From Syntrophobacterales bacterium (lineage in GTDB: Bacteria > Desulfobacterota > Desulfobaccia > Desulfobaccales > 0-14-0-80-60-11), in NCBI GenBank assembly GCA_020052215.1, contig JAGVPN010000476.1, positions 1 through 7,242 on the forward strand: a DNA stretch of 7,242 nt, given 5' to 3'. This document shows, piece by piece, positions 5,096-7,242 of this stretch (the stretch's first letter is position 1; each line of letters begins with the position of its first letter). The notes under the pieces were generated by a model. It did no database searches, was not told where the DNA came from, and was given only the letters and a program-made list of their open reading frames with translations. The translations under genes and the position numbers were made by a program.

Positions 5096-5905
5096 ATGCC
5101 ATCTCTTGACGGCCCCGGGATCATCGGTCTCGACATCGGTTCCCGCTCCATCGAACTGGTGCTCCTGGAAGGGACGCAGGTGGTGTACCAGGCCAAGCTG
5201 CCAACCACCTTCGATCCCCTGGCCCAATGCCGGCGGCTGCTGGAGGGCCTGCCGCCGGCCCGGATCGTGGCCACCGGCTATGGCCGTAAGCTCCTGCTGG
5301 AAAACCTTAAGCATCACCGGGTCACCGCCATTACCGAGATTCAGGCCTATGCCTCGGGGGCGCATCATCTGTATCCTGGCGTGCGCACCGTCCTGGACAT
5401 CGGGGGGCAGGACACCAAGGCCATCTCTCTATCCGAGGCCGGCAAGGTGGCCAAGTTTGAAATGAACGACCGCTGCGCCGCCGGCACCGGCAAGTTCCTG
5501 GAGTTCATGGCCACGGCCCTCCAGGTGCCTCTGGAGGACTTCGGCGGCTTTGCCCTGACCGCGGACAGGCGTATTCAGATCAATAGCATGTGCACCGTAT
5601 TTGCGGAAAGCGAAGCCACCTCGCTCATGGCCCGGGGGGAAAGGCCAGCCAATATCGCCCTGGGGCTCCATCTGGCCATTGTGCAACGGACTCTGGCCAT
5701 GCTGCGCCGGGTGGGAGTGGTGGCGCCGGTGCTCTTTGCCGGGGGGGTGGCCCATAACCCCTGTGTCCAGACCATGCTGGAAGAGCATTTGGGTATGCCG
5801 GTCATCGTCCCGGACCAGCCGGATTTAGTGGGCGCCCTGGGCGCGGCCCTGCATGGAGGACGGAGCCGCCGGCCAACCCAGACCGAAACTGCGGCTGCAT
5901 CATAA
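5096..5905 (+). CDS. Acyl-CoA dehydratase activase-type ATPase (BadF/BadG/BcrA/BcrD/HgdC family, YjiL-like)
   Basis: This 269-residue protein is a homodimeric ATPase of the ASKHA fold that uses ATP hydrolysis to push an electron from its bridging [4Fe-4S] cluster into the partner iron-sulfur protein, here surely the product at 3557-4837. Visible motifs are GLDIGSRSIELVLLEG (11-26, first phosphate loop), VATGYGRKLL (58-67), VLDIGGQDTK (99-108, second phosphate loop), NDRCAAGTGKFLE (124-136) with Cys127, INSMCTVFAESE (162-173) with Cys166, FAGGVAHN (214-221) and DLVGALGAAL (243-252). Cys127 and Cys166 are the expected pair contributed by each subunit to the shared cluster, so it should be active. 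Length is normal for the family (about 260-270). GAGG lies 7 nt before the ATG. All motifs are intact; the C-terminal tail past residue 254 is Arg/Thr/Ala-rich and probably disordered. Confidence 0.95.
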   Translation: MPSLDGPGIIGLDIGSRSIELVLLEGTQVVYQAKLPTTFDPLAQCRRLLEGLPPARIVATGYGRKLLLENLKHHRVTAITEIQAYASGAHHLYPGVRTVLDIGGQDTKAISLSEAGKVAKFEMNDRCAAGTGKFLEFMATALQVPLEDFGGFALTADRRIQINSMCTVFAESEATSLMARGERPANIALGLHLAIVQRTLAMLRRVGVVAPVLFAGGVAHNPCVQTMLEEHLGMPVIVPDQPDLVGALGAALHGGRSRRPTQTETAAAS

Positions 5906-6004
5906 TTTGTTGCCTTAAGGGGAAAATGAGTTACAAACAATTACCTTGAATGGAAATCCCCCAAAATCAATACACTGACCATAAGCAGAGGAGAGCCTGA
6001 GACC

Positions 6005-6607
6005 ATGTCGGAACAAACACTGGACTGCCGGGGGTTGGCCTGTCCCAACCCGGTGATCAAAACCAAGGAACTCATTGACCGGGGCGACGTTAAGCAACTC
6101 ACCGTGCTGGTGGACAACCCTGCGGCCCAGGAAAATGTCAGCCGCCTGCTCCAGCGCGCCGGTTTTCAGGTCAGCGTGGAGCCCCGGGGAGACGCCGCCG
6201 CGGTCACCGGCTCTAGGGCGGAGGCCGGCCCCTGCCAGGTATTCGTGGAGAAACCGCAGGAGGCCCGGCGCAAAATTCTCGTCCTCATGGGCGCCGACCG
6301 GTTGGGCCGGGGCGATGATGTCCTGGGAACCAAACTCATGGCCAATTTCATCGCCACCCTCAAGGAAATGGGGCCGGAGCTGTGGTGCGTGGTGATGCTG
6401 AATGCCGGGGTGAAGCTGGCCGTGGCCGGCTCCGAGGTCTTGGCCGGTCTTCAGAACCTGGAGCAATCCGGGGTCAGGCTCCTGGTATGCGGCACCTGCC
6501 TCAATCATTTTAAGCTGCTGGAGGCCAAGCAGGTGGGGGAAACCACCAACATGCTGGACATCGTCACCGCCATGCAGCTGGCCGACCAGGTCATCACCCT
6601 GACCTGA
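6005..6607 (+). CDS. yedF: Sulfurtransferase-like selenium metabolism protein YedF
   Basis: The 200-residue product joins an N-terminal TusA/SirA-like domain (about 1-70) with the motif CRGLACPNPV (8-17; Cys13 of CPxP is the expected persulfide or selenide carrier) to a C-terminal DsrE-like domain (about 88-200). The second half has the YedF hallmarks GADRLGRGDDVLGTKLM (96-112) and VCGTCLNHFKL (161-171), with Cys162 and Cys165 as a CxxC pair. Established knowledge is that YedF tracks with genomes that use selenium (SelD), but its biochemical reaction is not settled. GGAG lies 11 nt before the ATG. A 99-nt gap separates it from the activase with no terminator visible, so co-transcription is likely but not certain. 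Its presence next to a double-cubane protein suggests chalcogen delivery to, or a chalcogen substrate for, that enzyme. That link is inference. Confidence 0.93.
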   Translation: MSEQTLDCRGLACPNPVIKTKELIDRGDVKQLTVLVDNPAAQENVSRLLQRAGFQVSVEPRGDAAAVTGSRAEAGPCQVFVEKPQEARRKILVLMGADRLGRGDDVLGTKLMANFIATLKEMGPELWCVVMLNAGVKLAVAGSEVLAGLQNLEQSGVRLLVCGTCLNHFKLLEAKQVGETTNMLDIVTAMQLADQVITLT

Positions 6608-6611
6608 GGGG

Positions 6612-6638
6612 GCGGAAAAGGTACCCGACCTTTCCCGC
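6612..6638 (+). terminator. Hairpin after yedF, possible terminator without a T-tract
   Basis: GCGGAAAAGGT (6612-6622) pairs with ACCTTTCCCGC (6628-6638) over a five-base loop, 11 positions with one A/C mismatch, only 4 nt after the yedF stop. A second inverted repeat follows (CAACCG 6638-6643, CGGTTG 6661-6666). No T-run follows, so it may act as a 3'-end-protecting stem or weak terminator and not a canonical Rho-independent one. Confidence 0.4.
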
Positions 6639-6823
6639 AACCGAGGCTCTTGATCGCCCGCGGTTGGACGAAAGGACAGGGCCCGGATGCTTCAGCGTCA
6701 AGGAATTGCCCAAAGGGGCTTGGGAGAATTTATGAGAGAATAGATGGTCCAGGCGCGGGGTACCGCCTTCCCCGCACCCCAACCTAAACGGCGATAAGAC
6801 CTGGGGAGGGCGGGAACCCCGGT

Positions 6824-6979
6824 TCAAGGCTCCAGGAGATTTACTTGGGAATATCCCTCGGCTGGGTCGGACAGCGCCCCGGCCTTAGGCTTCCCCTGGG
6901 AAAAAGCCCATAGCGATGAAAGTAATAAACCAAAAAGAATGCCAATGAATAATCCGGCATAAAAGGCGATCATGCCCAT
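6824..6979 (-). CDS. 51-residue single-span membrane protein, unknown function
   Basis: On the minus strand an ATG at 6979 lies 8 nt after GAGGAGG (6994-6988), a very strong ribosome binding site, and opens a 51-codon frame ending in TGA at 6826-6824. The product starts MGMIAFYAGLFIGILFGLLL, a hydrophobic helix (about 3-25) containing small residues at positions 9, 13 and 17 (GxxxGxxxG), a pattern often seen in helix packing. It is followed by a short hydrophilic tail (about 28-51, QGKPKAGALSDPAEGYSQVN) and is probably anchored in the inner membrane with one end free. I do not recognise the family. It faces the six-gene cluster tail to tail and is not in its operon. The ribosome site plus coherent topology argue that it is real despite its size. 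A second in-frame ATG at 6973 is possible but further from the ribosome site. Confidence 0.65.
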   Translation of the reverse strand: MGMIAFYAGLFIGILFGLLLSSLWAFSQGKPKAGALSDPAEGYSQVNLLEP

Positions 6980-7242
6980 CTTGTCTGCCTCCTCAATCCC
7001 CCTATGTGGCCCCCCAATCTGCCTTTAACGCATGGAACCTTACCGGCCCGGTGCCTTCGTCTCAGTCTGCGGGGAAGAGCCTGGCGTGGTATTCCTCCTA
7101 AGATCTTATAATCTGGTATCAACCGGGATGATTATCTAATGGAGAAGATGACTCCGAGTCGGTCTTCCACTCCGAACGATTGAGAGCCCCACAAAGAAAC
7201 CCTTTCCGGCGGCGAAAAGATCAGGGCCCATTGATATGAAAA
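6980..7242. other. Intergenic region at the right edge, no supported gene
   Basis: Apart from the ribosome site of the small minus-strand gene, little can be supported. A TATAAT on the plus strand (7107-7112) has no acceptable -35 at 16-18 nt. A minus-strand frame stays open from the window edge to a TAG at 7138-7136 (about 35 codons, residues such as GPDLFAAGKGFFVGLS) and could be the C-terminal end of a gene lying beyond the window, but nothing else supports it. AGGAGG at about 7099-7094 on the minus strand has no start codon at a usable distance. Confidence 0.25.

Noticed and set aside
5926..6000. Two tiny frames in the activase-yedF gap (7 codons at 5926 and 16 codons at 5950)
   Set aside because: The first has a GGGG-like upstream site but is only seven codons; the second has no ribosome site. 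Neither is followed by an attenuator-like structure.
6687..6743. 18-codon frame after yedF (starting MLQRQGIAQRGL)
   Set aside because: The ribosome site is weak (AGGACAGGG at long distance), the product has no structure suggesting function, and nothing else supports it.
6755..6825. GCGGGG/CCCCGC stem (6755-6775) and GAACC/GGTTC repeat (6814-6825) as terminator of the small minus-strand gene
   Set aside because: The second has a two-base loop and overlaps the stop codon, the first has a nine-base loop, and neither is followed by a T-run on the minus strand.
7107..7183. TATAAT box followed by a 14-codon frame at 7139
   Set aside because: There is no -35 element at acceptable spacing and the frame is too short and featureless, so a chance match is likely.
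1..7242. CRISPR array, tRNA, rRNA or insertion-sequence genes
   Set aside because: I found no regularly spaced direct repeats, no tRNA-like cloverleaf, no rRNA core sequence and no transposase or integrase reading frame. The only rRNA-like string is the anti-SD complement at 1761, which is a ribosome binding site.

Overview
The window looks like one end of a metagenome-assembled contig from a GC-rich, anaerobic bacterium, most plausibly a Desulfobacterota (deltaproteobacterial) lineage. That assignment is inferred from gene content and general sequence style (double-cubane/2-hydroxyacyl-CoA dehydratase-type iron-sulfur protein with its activase, YedF, MauE plus rhodanese, strong AGGAGG-type ribosome sites). 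No marker gene settles it. The first 16 bases match the 3' end of an Illumina sequencing adapter, so position 1 is an artificial contig edge.

Layout. Positions 17-1510 (minus strand) hold the start of a gene with a signal-peptide-like N-terminus, cut by the contig end, and a complete MscS-family mechanosensitive channel. Positions 1511-2380 hold no convincing conventional gene. They do hold a plausible promoter followed by a near-perfect ribosome binding site, a 12-codon reading frame and a rod-shaped hairpin, then GC-rich stem-loops, then two related palindrome-containing repeat units. Positions 2381-6607 (plus strand) hold six genes: a MauE/DoxX-type membrane protein, a rhodanese-domain lipoprotein, a double-cubane cluster protein/2-hydroxyacyl-CoA dehydratase-family protein, a 74-residue protein of unknown family, the ATP-dependent activase that serves the third, and the selenium-metabolism protein YedF. 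Positions 6608-7242 are mostly non-coding but contain a 51-residue single-membrane-span protein on the minus strand with an excellent ribosome binding site.

How the genes may work together. The dehydratase-like protein and the activase form a classic pair: the activase's bridging [4Fe-4S] cluster delivers low-potential electrons, driven by ATP, to the partner cluster. Only one large subunit is present and no CoA-metabolism genes flank it. This fits the stand-alone double-cubane proteins (YjiM/YjiL type, known to reduce small molecules) better than a true acyl-CoA dehydratase. Around it sit three proteins of sulfur, selenium or thiol chemistry: MauE (CGC motif in the membrane), a rhodanese lipoprotein with two active-loop cysteines, and YedF (CPxP persulfide/selenide-carrier domain plus DsrE-like domain). 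The hypothesis worth testing is an ATP-driven reductase coupled to sulfur or selenium trafficking, with two members facing the membrane or periplasm.
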